64,000 bases of DNA, taken from assembly GCF_002443255.2 (NCBI RefSeq), contig NW_019211454.1:61032894-61096893 (forward strand), read 5' to 3'. Within the stretch, counting starts at the first letter, position 1, and each line of letters opens with the position of its first letter. The position numbers and the translations under genes were made by a program. Positions 1 to 12,000 of the stretch are shown in pieces. The notes beneath the pieces were generated by a model. It did not search any database. It had not been told where the DNA came from and worked only from the letters and a program-made list of their open reading frames with translations. Source of the DNA: Varroa destructor (taxonomy: Eukaryota; Arthropoda; Arachnida; Mesostigmata; Varroidae).

Positions 1-628
1 TTCCCACTGTTGTCGTACGTATCGCGACCCGAAACTAGGGTTTCCCAGTTCATTAAAACGGTGAGCATCGGATACACGTACTTGTCAAACGACCTTGGCC
101 AACTAGTGCCAAGAGGTGATATTCTTGTTCAACTTACGGCAGCTAAAGAATCCCATAGCGAACATGACCGTTATACAAGCAAGAATAGTAACGACTGTTA
201 TTCAAAATACAAATCACTCTACATTCATATGTAATAAATTACGATCTGCACATTTATGATTGAATCGGGCAGATTCGGCCAGATGATGTCCTGCATGACT
301 TAACACGATCTGAACGGGCAACCCTTTAAATAAGTGGTGGGCATCTTTCGTGAGGACACCAGGTAGCATTAACTAACAACGTTACGATGACCTTACACTA
401 ATATTCGATCCAGACCACAACAACAAGTCACATTCAAAAGTCAATAGAGCGTCCTTTTACATCTTGGCCGCCAATGCGCTCATCAAACACTGTCCAATGG
501 TGCGTTACGCGGATAACGGGATTCTAGCGCGTCATTGATTCGTTTCAGGTATTTCAGCTTGTTACTGCTTTTCTATTTAGGATACATTATGGGAGAGAGG
601 CCTGCTCGATCGTGCTATGCCATCTTAC
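1..628. other. Non-coding or unresolved left edge
   Basis: No gene can be assigned here. The first 60 bases are open on the + strand and run into a GTGAGC donor-like sequence at 61, so an exon entering from outside the window is possible, but the stretch is too short to judge. The rest is AT-leaning sequence with stops in all frames and no clear repeat. Confidence 0.4.
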
Positions 629-788
629 GCTCGCAAGCGAGAAGTTGTGGTAGCTTTGGGACAGCAAAGTTTGGAACTTGAGCGGTAAAGTTTATTACAT
701 TTGTGTGCTCGTTGATTAATACAGTGATCTTCACTGGTACAGCGTGCAAAATGGTTCACTCCACAAGTAATGAAGCTGACAGGCTTAC
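629..788 (-). CDS. Possible internal exon of a Cys-rich secreted or receptor-type protein
   Basis: On the minus strand a long pyrimidine tract ends in TTTAG just before this segment, and GTAAGA follows it, so both edges look like splice sites. The reading frame starts with two bases that complete a codon. Six cysteines fall in about 35 residues, spaced C-x7-C-x5-C-x7-C-x10-CC, followed by Pro-Lys. The first four, with Phe two residues ahead of the second Cys and Ile after the third, recall an LDL-receptor class A repeat, but the acidic Asp/Ser-Asp-Glu end of that repeat is missing; a clip-like CCP ending is another reading. If the donor is not used, the frame stops at TAA 625-627. I could not identify partner exons with confidence. 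The segment is short and chance is a real alternative. Confidence 0.3.
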
Positions 789-3727
789 CTAAAGTCAGGA
801 AAAGGATAAAGACTGTCACACACGAGACTGCATCGCGGACTACTCTTATAAGCAGCGTCGATAAGCATACAATCCAGGTGGCTTGCGAACCTCATGCTCG
901 AACTGTTTTGTTTTGCCGATTGGTCTTATTAAGTTAATTTTCATATTTTTTTCAACGTTTTTTTTAAAAGGAACCAAGATATTAACCTTAGTCGCTTTTT
1001 GTTATAGGAACGCATTTCATACCAAATATGTGGAAACTTTTCTGGATTTCACTTCTGGGCGCTTGCTTAAGTTTGAGTACTAATTAGTCTTGGGACACCT
1101 AGTGGTCTAGGTTCGAACCTGGGCAGAGGCAGACACACGGTTCGCTTCACACTGAGAGCCAGCCGTCCGTCTGATAGAATGCCTAATGGTGACATCGGAC
1201 GAACGTAAAACCACAATACACAAGTACTGCTAGTGGAAATCACCGTACCTTGTCTCTATTTCATCTTAAAGGCTCTAGTTCATTTACGTGGCAAAAGTCG
1301 AATATCAATGTGATAAGCTTAGCTGGAAATGAGTGAAAATATATGTTGATACATTATATATCAAAGGTTATCTTCTCAAGAAAGCGAACTGCGCGCTCCT
1401 ACTATAAATTCAACCTATGGATTGAGAAATCGATGTCCTTTTATTCGGTTCAATGCGTTTCATCTGAACTAGTATACGTAAGTATTTAAAGTTTCCACGA
1501 AAGGCGAAAATCTAAAAAAGTAAAATAAGATCACTAATGAGAGAAGGCGAAGTCTCGATCAACACCGTGGTTTACGAGTCTGCGTTACTACAGGTATGAA
1601 ATGATGTGAATGTCCGAACATAGTCACGCACGTAGATAAAACCTCACTGGACGGATGGCCTAGGCGATCATCGGGAACCGCGGCACCCCGATGACGTCTT
1701 TGTAATGGCATGGAACATGGAGCCGTTCTGCTGCTTTTGTCTCCCGGAGATTATTATGGGGCGAACTGACAAAGCAGCAATGGGCTTAGCATCGAATATG
1801 GAGACCAAGCAAAGTCTATGCGGGCGATGCCTAAGCGTTTCTAACTCAGTTTTGTCCGTCATAGGTAAGCCTAGCTTGTCTAGGAAAGCCTTTGGCTGGG
1901 TTTTCAACATCCTGCAAAACTGTTAGCATAGGTAGAACACTATCAAACTTTGATTCGTACGGATCTTCACAAAATTACCCGTGTGGGTCCAGCCTTTTCT
2001 TAGTACTTGGCGTCACGTCGTAGGGAAAGCCCCCGGAGATTTGCTTGGACGCGTACGCGGTCCCGTTTCGCTGTGAAGGTAATGGAGGATGCGCTCGAAG
2101 AAGCACAATGGCACCGTCTTGCTTAGCACGAGCATTCTTAAATCACTACCTGTAGGACGTCGTATACTACGGTTAACTGATCCATCTGCTACGAATACAA
2201 ACAAATATTGTGGCCGCATCCAAGAGGACAAAGCATGTTTAGGGGCGACAGCGGGGGAGCAAGCGGAAGGTGCTCAGGCAGGAACTGATCGGCTACACCG
2301 CGTGAGCACCAGCAGAGCGAACAGTTCTAGCAGAATCGACACCGCTATCACGGCAGGAAGGTCGTTTAACGCGGCCGAGAAACAACGTAGAACTTGATGT
2401 TGTTTGCGCCTTCTTAATTTGACGTTGCACTTTCCCTACCGCAGACCTACATCGTGTAGAACCTGTGATGCCTAGTCTTTCTAAGTCACTATACGAGTAT
2501 GACGACTGAACTAAAACCTGAGCGTTGATCACCACAAGAGAGCTGTGCATTGACGTAGTACGTTATCTGAGATAAATGGCCACCTTCCCATGTTTACCAA
2601 ATTGTGTTCCTGTTACCACGTTTAGCTGCCATAAATTTCGATTATCGACAGGGGTGTAACAGGCGCTTTTTGAGTTTACGTAATATTGCCTTCAATAGAA
2701 GCCTAAGCACATTATTACATTGTACAAGACCTACTTGTACTTAGTGGGAAATCCTGTGCTGACTTGCTAGCTGGACGTAAAAGTTATTATGTTCTTTTCC
2801 AGTATATTGACGGAACCTTAAAAGACTCACTCTTGAAGCCATTAGGTTTTTTCAAAAAGGAAGATCAGTGACGAATAAGCTACTGAACCAGCTCGATAAT
2901 TTTAGATTGAAGCCTTACTGAGCTTAGGTGCACATAATGTATCGTTGTTAATTAAAATCCTTAATGGTCCAGTTCCTTGAGTTGATTTCTAAAATTGATT
3001 GAGTTTGCTAAAACCACTTGCTCTCTTTATTGTATGTAATAATTGGATCCTGAAACGTGGACGTGCTTTAATACTGCGCATAAACATAAAAGTCTGATTC
3101 TCGAATTAGACCGGGTAGTACATTAATTTGCGATCAACTTAGAGCAAGTTCCGTTATAAATGGTGATCTCATTCGGGTAAATTGTTCCATGTGGTCAACT
3201 ATTCTCGCCAACTTTAACTGCTACTTCGAACATTGAGGGATTTATTGTTAGGCTCCAGTACAGCTCTTCTATTAAAAACAATAATTGTTAAGTTAATATT
3301 GTTGGAATATTGCATCGTTTGAACGTTCGTGATCAGTACGACCCTGTGATTCAGTATCACTCCATAACCCCGTAAAAATTCCCGTTTAAAATGTCTAAAG
3401 ACCTCGCACATCGCTTCAGATGCACGAACTAGGCTATCTACACAATTAATAAGAAGTATAATTTAAAAATGCCCAGTAGTGTGCCCAAATTACATTCGAC
3501 ACCAAAATGACCCGATAATAACCTTTTTTTTTTCTAGATACGACACTCGGTTTGAGTCTACAACCCCAGCTGAGCGTACATATCTCAGTTTATAGTGCCG
3601 ATAAGAAAGATCAGCATATATATTTATACAGATGCCATGTTTTCTCCCATATTTTTACTTCTTTCCGTCGGTATCTACTTATTCTACATCGGGGGTCGAA
3701 TAAGCTTGTAGGAGACGTATTTATTGT
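789..3727. other. Unassigned stretch with scattered ORFs
   Basis: Between 1668 and 2550 the minus strand has three consecutive medium ORFs (80, 72 and 85 codons) in different frames. The lowest-coordinate one starts right after a TTTTGCAG acceptor-like sequence at 1912-1919. They could be exons, or decayed remains of a mobile element, but I see no protein motif. From 2560 to 3720 the sequence is AT-rich, with stops in every frame and short A/T runs. Confidence 0.3.
1099..1121 (+). mobile_element. tRNA-derived SINE-like fragment
   Basis: An A-box-like CTAGTGGTCTAGG runs straight into GGTTCGAACCT (1110-1120), which fits the polymerase III B-box consensus. In a tRNA the two boxes are some 30-40 bases apart, so the middle would have been lost. 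No cloverleaf can be folded around it, so this is a SINE relic at best and not a tRNA gene. Confidence 0.3.
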
Positions 3728-4400
3728 TTGGGTATAATGCTGGTCCCTCACGCTCCCCGTAACCGGTGGCCCCAAGATGAGAAACAAGCCCACGTTCTTC
3801 TCCGCCGCCCACGTCTAAGGACCGCAATGACGCTCGCCATCCGTAACGGCCACACCCTTCGATTGCAGTCTCCGCTTTGCCTGCTCATTTTCTGCCGATC
3901 TATCTCTTGCTTGTCTGTGGCCCAACACAATACATTTCTTCGTCTTCGACTAGCCTTCGACGACTGCTGTAGTTGCATTGCGACTTTACAAGTAGTCGTA
4001 ATAGTCGCAGTCTGTAGTCGTAGGAGCGATGCTATGTTCATTATTGTTAATGTAATGGCGTAGTGACAGGGGCCGTGACGCTCATAGCGTTGTCTGCCTC
4101 TCGGATTCTATTTATCTATCGGACTGATTTTTCTTCATCTGCTACTCGTCCCTGTTGCTGCTGCTGCCGTTATATCTCGTTCTATATGCGACTTTAAGGG
4201 ACTTAGTACAACGCCCGCACCTGTGTTCTGTCGCCAGCGACTTTCCTGCCTTGTCCACGAACTAGCACTTATCCGAAGTTACTAGCCGAAGTTACCGCTG
4301 CAGCGGTAGCAGCAGCAGCGGTCGGCCCATCTATGTGATCCGAATAGGCGAGCGGCATTCTAGAACCAGGCGGCGTAGGAGCTCGTTAGGAAGATCGACG
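3728..4400. other. GC-rich island of degenerate triplet repeats
   Basis: The composition rises sharply in G+C, and GTC/GCT/GTA-type triplets recur (for example 3955-4030 and 4300-4325). Both strands are open for about 100 codons over the same bases, which is what triplet-biased DNA gives. I see no start, splice site or domain that would make it a gene; an enhancer or an old trinucleotide repeat is more likely. Confidence 0.4.
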
Positions 4401-4562
4401 GAAAAATTGAGTGGGTATTGAATAGCTGTAGTCTCTCCATGATTTCTATGCGAATGGTGGCAGTTTCAGCTTGAGTGACTTCACCATGACGGTGACCGCA
4501 TCACGGACCGTTCAACGTAACCTTACTTCGAGTTATTTTTATACAACCACACATTAGTCTAA

Positions 4563-4563
<1 letters not shown>

Positions 4564-4598
<35 letters not shown>
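4564..4598. repeat. (TA)n microsatellite
   Basis: About 17 uninterrupted TA copies. It is likely polymorphic in length. Confidence 0.97.
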
Positions 4599-4600
<2 letters not shown>

Positions 4601-5020
4601 TTTTTTCGCAGGAGGAGAGATACATACGTAGAAAGTGGAAAACGGCCTCGCAAATTGGAAGTATAGCAGTTCGATTTATCACAATAAGAAACATTTTCTA
4701 GGGTAATACTGGCTACTTGGCTAATAGGTGACCACAAAGGAACCAGTTGCCTTATCATTTTTTTCAGCGAAGCCTAATTCAAGAAGCCCAGATCTCTCAG
4801 CCCCACTGTTAAAATGTTAGATAGCCCTATCTTTCCTAAGAGAAAGCACAGGTACCATTAAATGGGGAAGATGAATAAGTTGGATTATGATAACAAATGA
4901 CACAGGCAGACACTGACATAATAATAATGTAAAAATATAGCTTTTCTTTGTTCATCTTTAGCAAAGTTAGTATACTATTTATAAGTCTATAGCTATACTG
5001 CTTAGGTATGAAAGAAGTCT

Positions 5021-5075
5021 GGCTTGAACCTGCCGACCCTCGATGCAGTAATGGCATTGTGACCCTGTTCGTCCT
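5021..5075 (-). mobile_element. tRNA-like or SINE fragment with perfect B-box
   Basis: Read on the minus strand, 5030-5021 is GGTTCAAGCC, matching the B-box consensus GGTTCRANNCC apart from one fewer spacer base. The preceding GAGGGTCGGCA resembles the variable and T-arm flank of tRNA-derived SINEs. The T stem does not pair fully and no A-box is clear, so it is scored as a decayed element. Confidence 0.3.
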
Positions 5076-8000
5076 TTATAGGTCGTTCGCAGTTCGATTT
5101 AATCACTTGAAGAAACTTGCTACATTAATTAGCTGTATGTTTAATCACTAGATAAGCAAGCCATAATACTTTTAACTATGATAGGCACTAACAGTTTTTT
5201 CGTAGGCACTTATCTTGTACGAAATGTCTTCACACGGGCCAAAAGAAAGTTTTTTTAGGGGGGTATATTTGTCAAATACAAAAAATAAAAAAACATAATG
5301 CTTACCGAGTCCGACGCAAAATAGAACGTGGCGCGTGGTTGATTTGCGAAGTCTTTAAGCCGGACAACAGGAACGAATTGCTATCTGTTCGTAGCATCTG
5401 TTAGCGTGAAGATCATTAATGTTTGGCCACCGCCAACCAACGTTACGTTCCCAGTCTCCTAGGCCAAGCTTATTGACATAAACATACGAATGGAGACAAC
5501 AAAATGAACTTATTTACAGCATTAGTTTGTCAGATCCTACTGGCTGACCGTTTATTCAACTTTGATTGCTGGCTATAGATGCATAAAGACTAAGCTAAAT
5601 AAATCTGCCCGATTGTGCCAATCCCATACATTCGATGGCCATCGTGGGTTGAACCAAATCCCCCAATCGGCTCAATCGTATCTCCTGTTGCTGACTCTTT
5701 TCAGGAGGTCGGTTGTTTTCGATTCCCAAGCATGTTTCTTACTTTTCCTGATACACGCTCACACAGAACTATGACTATTTTCTCACCACCCGGACAGATG
5801 GCGGTTAATATCGTTGTCTCTCTCCAGTATTGACCGCTGCTGTGGTATTGGACCATTTTTCTTCGAGAAGTGATGACAAACCGCCCACTTCTATCCTGAT
5901 ATTACGGAAGCCCAACTTCTACGATAGCTCCAAATCGTGAATAAATGTGAGGACATGCCCCTTCCGCAAAATCCAGTGTTGCGCCACAGCTCAGAGAAAC
6001 ACTGTGGCCGTAGGCAATCTGTGAGCGACGGGCTATTTCTGCTCGCCTACGCTGGCGGCAATTTGAATGAAAACGAGTACGTGCCGTAGCGCATATACAC
6101 ATAGACATGGTCAACTCGATAGCCAGCTTTGTTTGCATTGTCCTGTTCGGTTGCTGAAGTGTCCCTTCAAGAGCGGACATGGTGGTCAAAGAAGTCCATC
6201 TACATGGTGCTCCGTAGTAGATAGTAGATCTTATAGTAGACGACGTTGTAAGATAGGTGGACTGAAAAACAAGCTTTATTGAGAAATTTGTCCTTTTTCG
6301 TTATCTCTTATTCTGCGTCGCTCTTCCCCACAGTCGCGGAAACCGGACATCCGCCGCAGTGGCTGCAGAAAAATAGACGGTCATTGCTTTTGCTTGAGTG
6401 AGCATATGTGTGCCATGCCTGTTGGTGCTCCTTAGCCACCTCAAAAGTAGTGGCGCAGGTTCGTAGGCTGGCGCAGGTCTAATAGAACTCGTAGTACATA
6501 CCGTGCACTGTAAGACAGTGTAATACCCTACCGAAACGGTAACAACACACACCCACATCAAAGCATGCATAGCTATAGATGAGGAATTATTTCGAACGAA
6601 AATATGTATATATACGTATGCAGTCTGCATCTGCAGTTACTTCCGAACTGCCCTGCGGACGTGCTTACTCAATAGGAACTGAACCCTCCCTATATGGGAA
6701 AGTGGCGTAAGAAACTGGTTAGTCTTTTGGCCGATTAATGCCGCGACGCCTAAGTCTGAGCCGATTCCCCCGTCGGACAACGCTCAAATCGGGCCGCCAC
6801 TAGTGCATCTGTGCTTGACTAAACACAACATTTACGGATCAGGAAAAAACGAGTGACCAAATAAGCAACCACGCACAAACAGTGATAATAGACGGTAAAT
6901 GAAGCTCGCAAAGTAAATATCGAGATACGAAAATCGTTTAACACACAGACTAGAGTTTCCGCAGCCGGCGCTCAGTTGACGAAACGTTCATCGATTGAAG
7001 CGTTTCGCTGCTAGCAGCTTTTTATTCCCAACTTGTCTGAAATGGCAACACCGTACGTACGCGAAGCGACTACTTTAGGAGAAAGAAGTAGTCGAACGTG
7101 GATTGATCTCATGTTGGGGTGCCGATAGAGCAGAACCAGAAATGCCAATAAACATAAGTTCAGTCTCACTGGCGCTATTATTTGATCCAGTTTGTATATA
7201 TATAATGTAAGTGAATTCTAAAATAGACATTGCAAAAAGGGTTTTAAAAAATTTTAGTGCTTCTGTATTGTTTGTATAAGGCCTAAGATGGTTAGTTTAT
7301 GCCTCGGGTTTGTTTGATGGGAATCTTGCTACCCGAATTTGAATGTCATAAGTACGTAGTGCGCCTTCGTACTTTCGTAGCTCTATCGTATTTACTATCA
7401 ACTCTATATGAGTCGGAAAAAAGATAAATATTGTATCGTTGTGTTCGTTCCATCATCGTGACCTAACTACGGTCTCCTCCCTTGAAACGAGCGTTCAAAC
7501 TAGCACAAAATTTAGAATCATATTGAAATCGTCATGTTTGCAAGGCTCGTATTATGTTTATGATCGAACGCGATGCCGTAAACGTTATAGCTGAATAGTA
7601 GTGACGGCAAGTCGTGCATAGGCAATACTCTCATTTCGTGCTTAGTTCGACAATGAAAAGTTCCATTCGTTTAGTGCAACAGAAAGGCTTTCCGACGACC
7701 TTGGCATGAGCCTCGGTGCACCGAGAAACTGAGATCACTCTCTGAGATAACTGAGAGGGAAGGAGAAAAAACGGGATGAGAAAGGTCATGTTGAGATTTT
7801 ATAGTTTTATAGATTTAGCCAAGCCTATCTGTAGATGAACGGCAGTTAAGTAACCATTTTTCTTTACCTTAGGAAACCTTCCAGACAATGAATATAAGAA
7901 ATTAAGTTACTTTGATACGCAATTGGTGATTTTCATTTTATCAATGGCTATTTTCACTGATTAAGCCATTTAGGTTAGACTGTGCCAAGTAAAGCCTGCA

Positions 8001-9051
8001 TTCAGGCTCCCTCTGAACGAACGCAAGGCAGCCACAAATTAAACTTGAAAATAAATAAATCGACAAAATAGCTTCGATTAGAAGGGTAGACATTACGGGA
8101 ACAGGGAAGATGCCAAAATTGAACGATTGTGTACGGTATCATGTATGGGTGAAACAATACTACTATAGGAAGAGGAAATTTTTCTATGAATAATTCCTAT
8201 ACAATATTCTACACACATTTAGCATTTGGCCCAACGTAGCGCCAATCTGGGAAGCGTTAGAGTGGTTCATTTGTGAAAGAAAATCATAAGCAAAACACAT
8301 TCTGTAAAGTCGTGAGCCAAAAAAACTGTGTGTTAGTATGTGCCGATGCCGATTGATGTTGTTATTTGGCAAAATGAATTAGCAGTTTTTTCATAATGAA
8401 CTGTGAAATCTATCCGAAGCTTTTACCAATACACACACGAATGCATAAAAAAATTATACTGTACCCATTTTTACAAAATACTTAGTTAGTATAAATACAA
8501 AAATATGATTTTCGACGAATTCAGATGTACCTCAGTGAACTCTAATCGATGGCTTTTCGCTGCGTAAAATCCTCAATGGCTACCATTGTTAAGACTATCA
8601 TTACCACTTGAATGCATCTGACAATTTTTTGACCAGGTTGAAGAGCTAGCTTTTAGCTTTATCCAATCATAGTAAGTACAGAGCTTGCGGGTGCACTAGA
8701 ATGAGCTGCCGACTTGTACTAATTATAGATAAACTGAATCATTCGTTTAATATACGTTGAGAAATGAGACGAGCATACAATGGCAATCCGTGACGCTGTT
8801 GCGTGACCAGTTGCACTGCAGTAATCCTAAATTTCCTAGATGACAGCCGGTTCCACAAGCGCTCTAGTGACTACGTACAATTCAGTCCGTTAGAGGAACA
8901 CCTGATACGAGGGGTTGTAACGTACAGGTCGCGTACGACTGGCGACGTATCTTAAGTTAAAACGTTAATCGAGTTGAGACTCTTAGGTTGCTCAATACTT
9001 GTGGGGCCAGCGCGGCATCCGCATGGCTTCCTCCCCGGTGTAGTAGAGGGT

Positions 9052-9063
9052 CCAACCGGTTGG
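9052..9063. promoter_or_regulatory. Grainyhead/CP2-type palindrome
   Basis: CCAACCGGTTGG is a perfect 12-base palindrome containing AACCGGTT, the known Grainyhead/CP2 family target. It lies in unassigned sequence just before a T run. A single site of this length could occur by chance. Confidence 0.3.
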
Positions 9064-12000
9064 GCTATTTTTTTTTGTTAGCTCTGCCCGTTAAGTAGAC
9101 GAAATCGAGATGCTTTTTCATTGACCCATCGGGCGGCTGTCAACAAATCGCTGCTTCTCCAGCTGAAATCTTTTAAGCACGCACATGGATGGCATTGTCC
9201 TGAAACTCCCGATGCTACTAATGTTGTCACAACAGTCACTCAGCAGTAGACCAATTACGGTTACGTCCACCTGATCCATTCGTCATAATATTCGAGTTAG
9301 CTAAGGGGGCAAGAACACATATACGAAGAACACATACGCATACACAACACACAAAAAAAAAATTACACGCAAATACTACACACCAGGAATATGCTGGCCC
9401 ATCTTATAGAGAAATGTGTCCTGAAAGTAGGCTCTTTTGAGATTCCGGGCCGTTCCGCTCGCCTAGGAAGGTAGGCATTTGACTACGGGATAGTATATAT
9501 GCCGTCGCGCATTTGCTTCATTGAGATGGTGCAAGTGGCCGTATTAGGTTACCGGACGTCGGCCCGACAAGGGTTAGCTGACGTTACAGTGGACAAATAC
9601 GAGCTTGGTGGCCTTTTTCTGATTCAGTTTTTAATGAACATGTCTTTTGAATTAAGTGTTTTACTATTGTAAGGCAAATTTTATTTGTACGCATACATTT
9701 ACACAATAAGCCGCTTTACAAGGTTTAATGGAGGCTTGAATTGTAAGCTATCTGTTCCGTTCTATTTTCACATATGGTCGACAATTGAAATAAGAATACT
9801 GACCCGTATTCCGAAATCGATCCTGCCTGTAATTACTTACCACCATAATAGTTTACCCATTATGGCGAACTTCGTCAACGCTTGACAATGTAATGAAAAC
9901 CTATTTCTCCTATGTAACACTACACAGAAGCCATAACATGTATAGAACCTTTGACAGTTACTTTTCATCAGTAGAATTGGAAACAGTACGGCAAGCTAGC
10001 TTGTGCCTGCACCGCTTCAAATGAGACACCCAAAGAACGCAAATTTGCTCGAAAGCATAACATTTATAGCGCATTTGCAGCATAACAATATAAACATTTA
10101 AGGTATGAAAATTGATTTTGCATAGCCTACCACGCGTACCGTTTGTACAATGGCAGATTATGGCAATACTATAGATATTTGGTAAATAAACGGCACAATC
10201 ATAAACGTCATAAGTAATCGAATTAAAAATCATAAATTGCGGATTGTTTATTCTATTGATGTTTTTATACCCATATTTTTCAGAAAGTTCAATAACATCA
10301 CAGGTATAACAACTTTGAGTGTACGCGTCGCCCTGTTTATTGTCATCCCTTCAGCTCGTCAACAGCGAAAAACCAGTGTTCTGTTCGTGCGCAAATGTCA
10401 CACACACGTAATCAAGCCGCTTATTCCTTCGGCTGTTCATACTGCTCTACCCATTGGGTTACTGCTGTTTGCATCCTTTATGACACATGTCGAGAGAGCT
10501 CAATGTACCAGTTTTACAGATCTGGCCCTTGATATAGTTGACTATACATTTATTTATACTCATAACAGAGTTCCGTGAGTGTTTCTCCGTTTAGATAGAA
10601 TGTAACACTGTCATTTTACGTGAAAACAGCCATTCTGAAGGGCTACATATATGTCTGCCTCCCGTCTGAGCTTGGCAATGCGTACTTAAGAAGCACACAC
10701 AGGCAACATACTGTATGTAGAGTACAGATTTTCTTGTTTGCTGTTGTAAGCTGACGGTACTTTTTACGATTTTTTCTACATGTTACAACGTTCCTAGCCT
10801 ATGTTCTACTTGCGACCCCTAGTACAAATTTATCTCAACGATGCTGTAATGTATAGATATATAAAAGTGGAGACAAGTCAGCAAATTAGAGAGGCATTGA
10901 CAACGACATAGTCCGTGCAGAAGTAGACCCGGTGAGGCCGTTCTTGTGCCTTCTCGACGTACGTTAAACGGAAGTAGATCTGCGATTGTTTCGGTCCAAG
11001 ATACCTTCGGTGTCGAGTCATCAGGAATGAATGAATGAAGAACGAAACGACGTTGCTGAGGTGCGACCGCCTCTGAAACTAATATACGCGTCAGGGTGAG
11101 CAGGCACGCGAAGTTCGGTTTTCACGATGGGCCGAAGGGAAAGAAAAGAGCCATTGAACAGGCTTCGCAGTCCGCTGAAGTGGTGAATGGTCGGTTTTGT
11201 ACAGAAAACCACTATGTAACTTGGCGCCACTGCATCCCGCTCGTACATCGGCGTACTGCTACCGGTAATTCGCACTTACGAGAGAAAAAAACGATGAGCT
11301 GGTCAGGCTAAATCTGAGCTTTGAATACGTCTAGTACTGTGTGGAGGTCGTTCAGTCCTCTTCTACGTAACTATGTCAAAAAACAGATGAGCTTTACAGG
11401 AACTTGCAGGGGTAGCGAAGGCTTCCGGCACCTTTCGACTTACCAACCGTTCGCATCCAGCTCAAACCACTTGTCGCGTGCCTAGCTACTGAACAAGTAT
11501 CCTATGTTATTAGTACCAGTTTACGTTGAAGTACCTGCTACCATTGTACCGCATCATACAAAAGTCTCCACTTTCTGTAGTGTATATCATACTAGGCACT
11601 CGAACGCTTGATGCAAATAAATCTAAAGCGAACCGTAAAGAACTGACACTATAAAAGAAATAGCTGGTTCTCGAATTTTTGCAAGGTAACGTCGAGGTGC
11701 TCGGTTAATGCCCAGTTCATATTCTAGTTCCCAGAATGTTTTGGCGCGAAAACCCCATAAAGATGAACGACGCCTATGCGAAGTCGGCTCAGGACACATG
11801 TACGCAAACGAAGGAACTCAACGGAAAACAAATCACCGTCGTTGCTGCTACTGACAGGATTTTTCTCTATGCTGTACTCACTTTTCGTGATGCTGGTTAA
11901 GTTACTGCGTTCTATTTTGGTTTTGTGTGGGGGCCTTTGACTTTACAACGATCTGGCTGATTAACATTAGAACCCAGACACGTCTAGGGAAAAAGGAAGG

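Larger units (their letters stand above)
4401..9051. other. Unassigned mostly AT-rich stretch
   Basis: Apart from the TA repeat at 4564, the B-box fragment near 5.02 kb and the weak minus-strand ORF at 5306, I see no supported gene. Part of 5880-6630 is richer in G+C and has ORFs of about 70-110 codons on both strands without recognisable motifs. From 6640 to 9050 frames are closed at short intervals. Confidence 0.4.
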
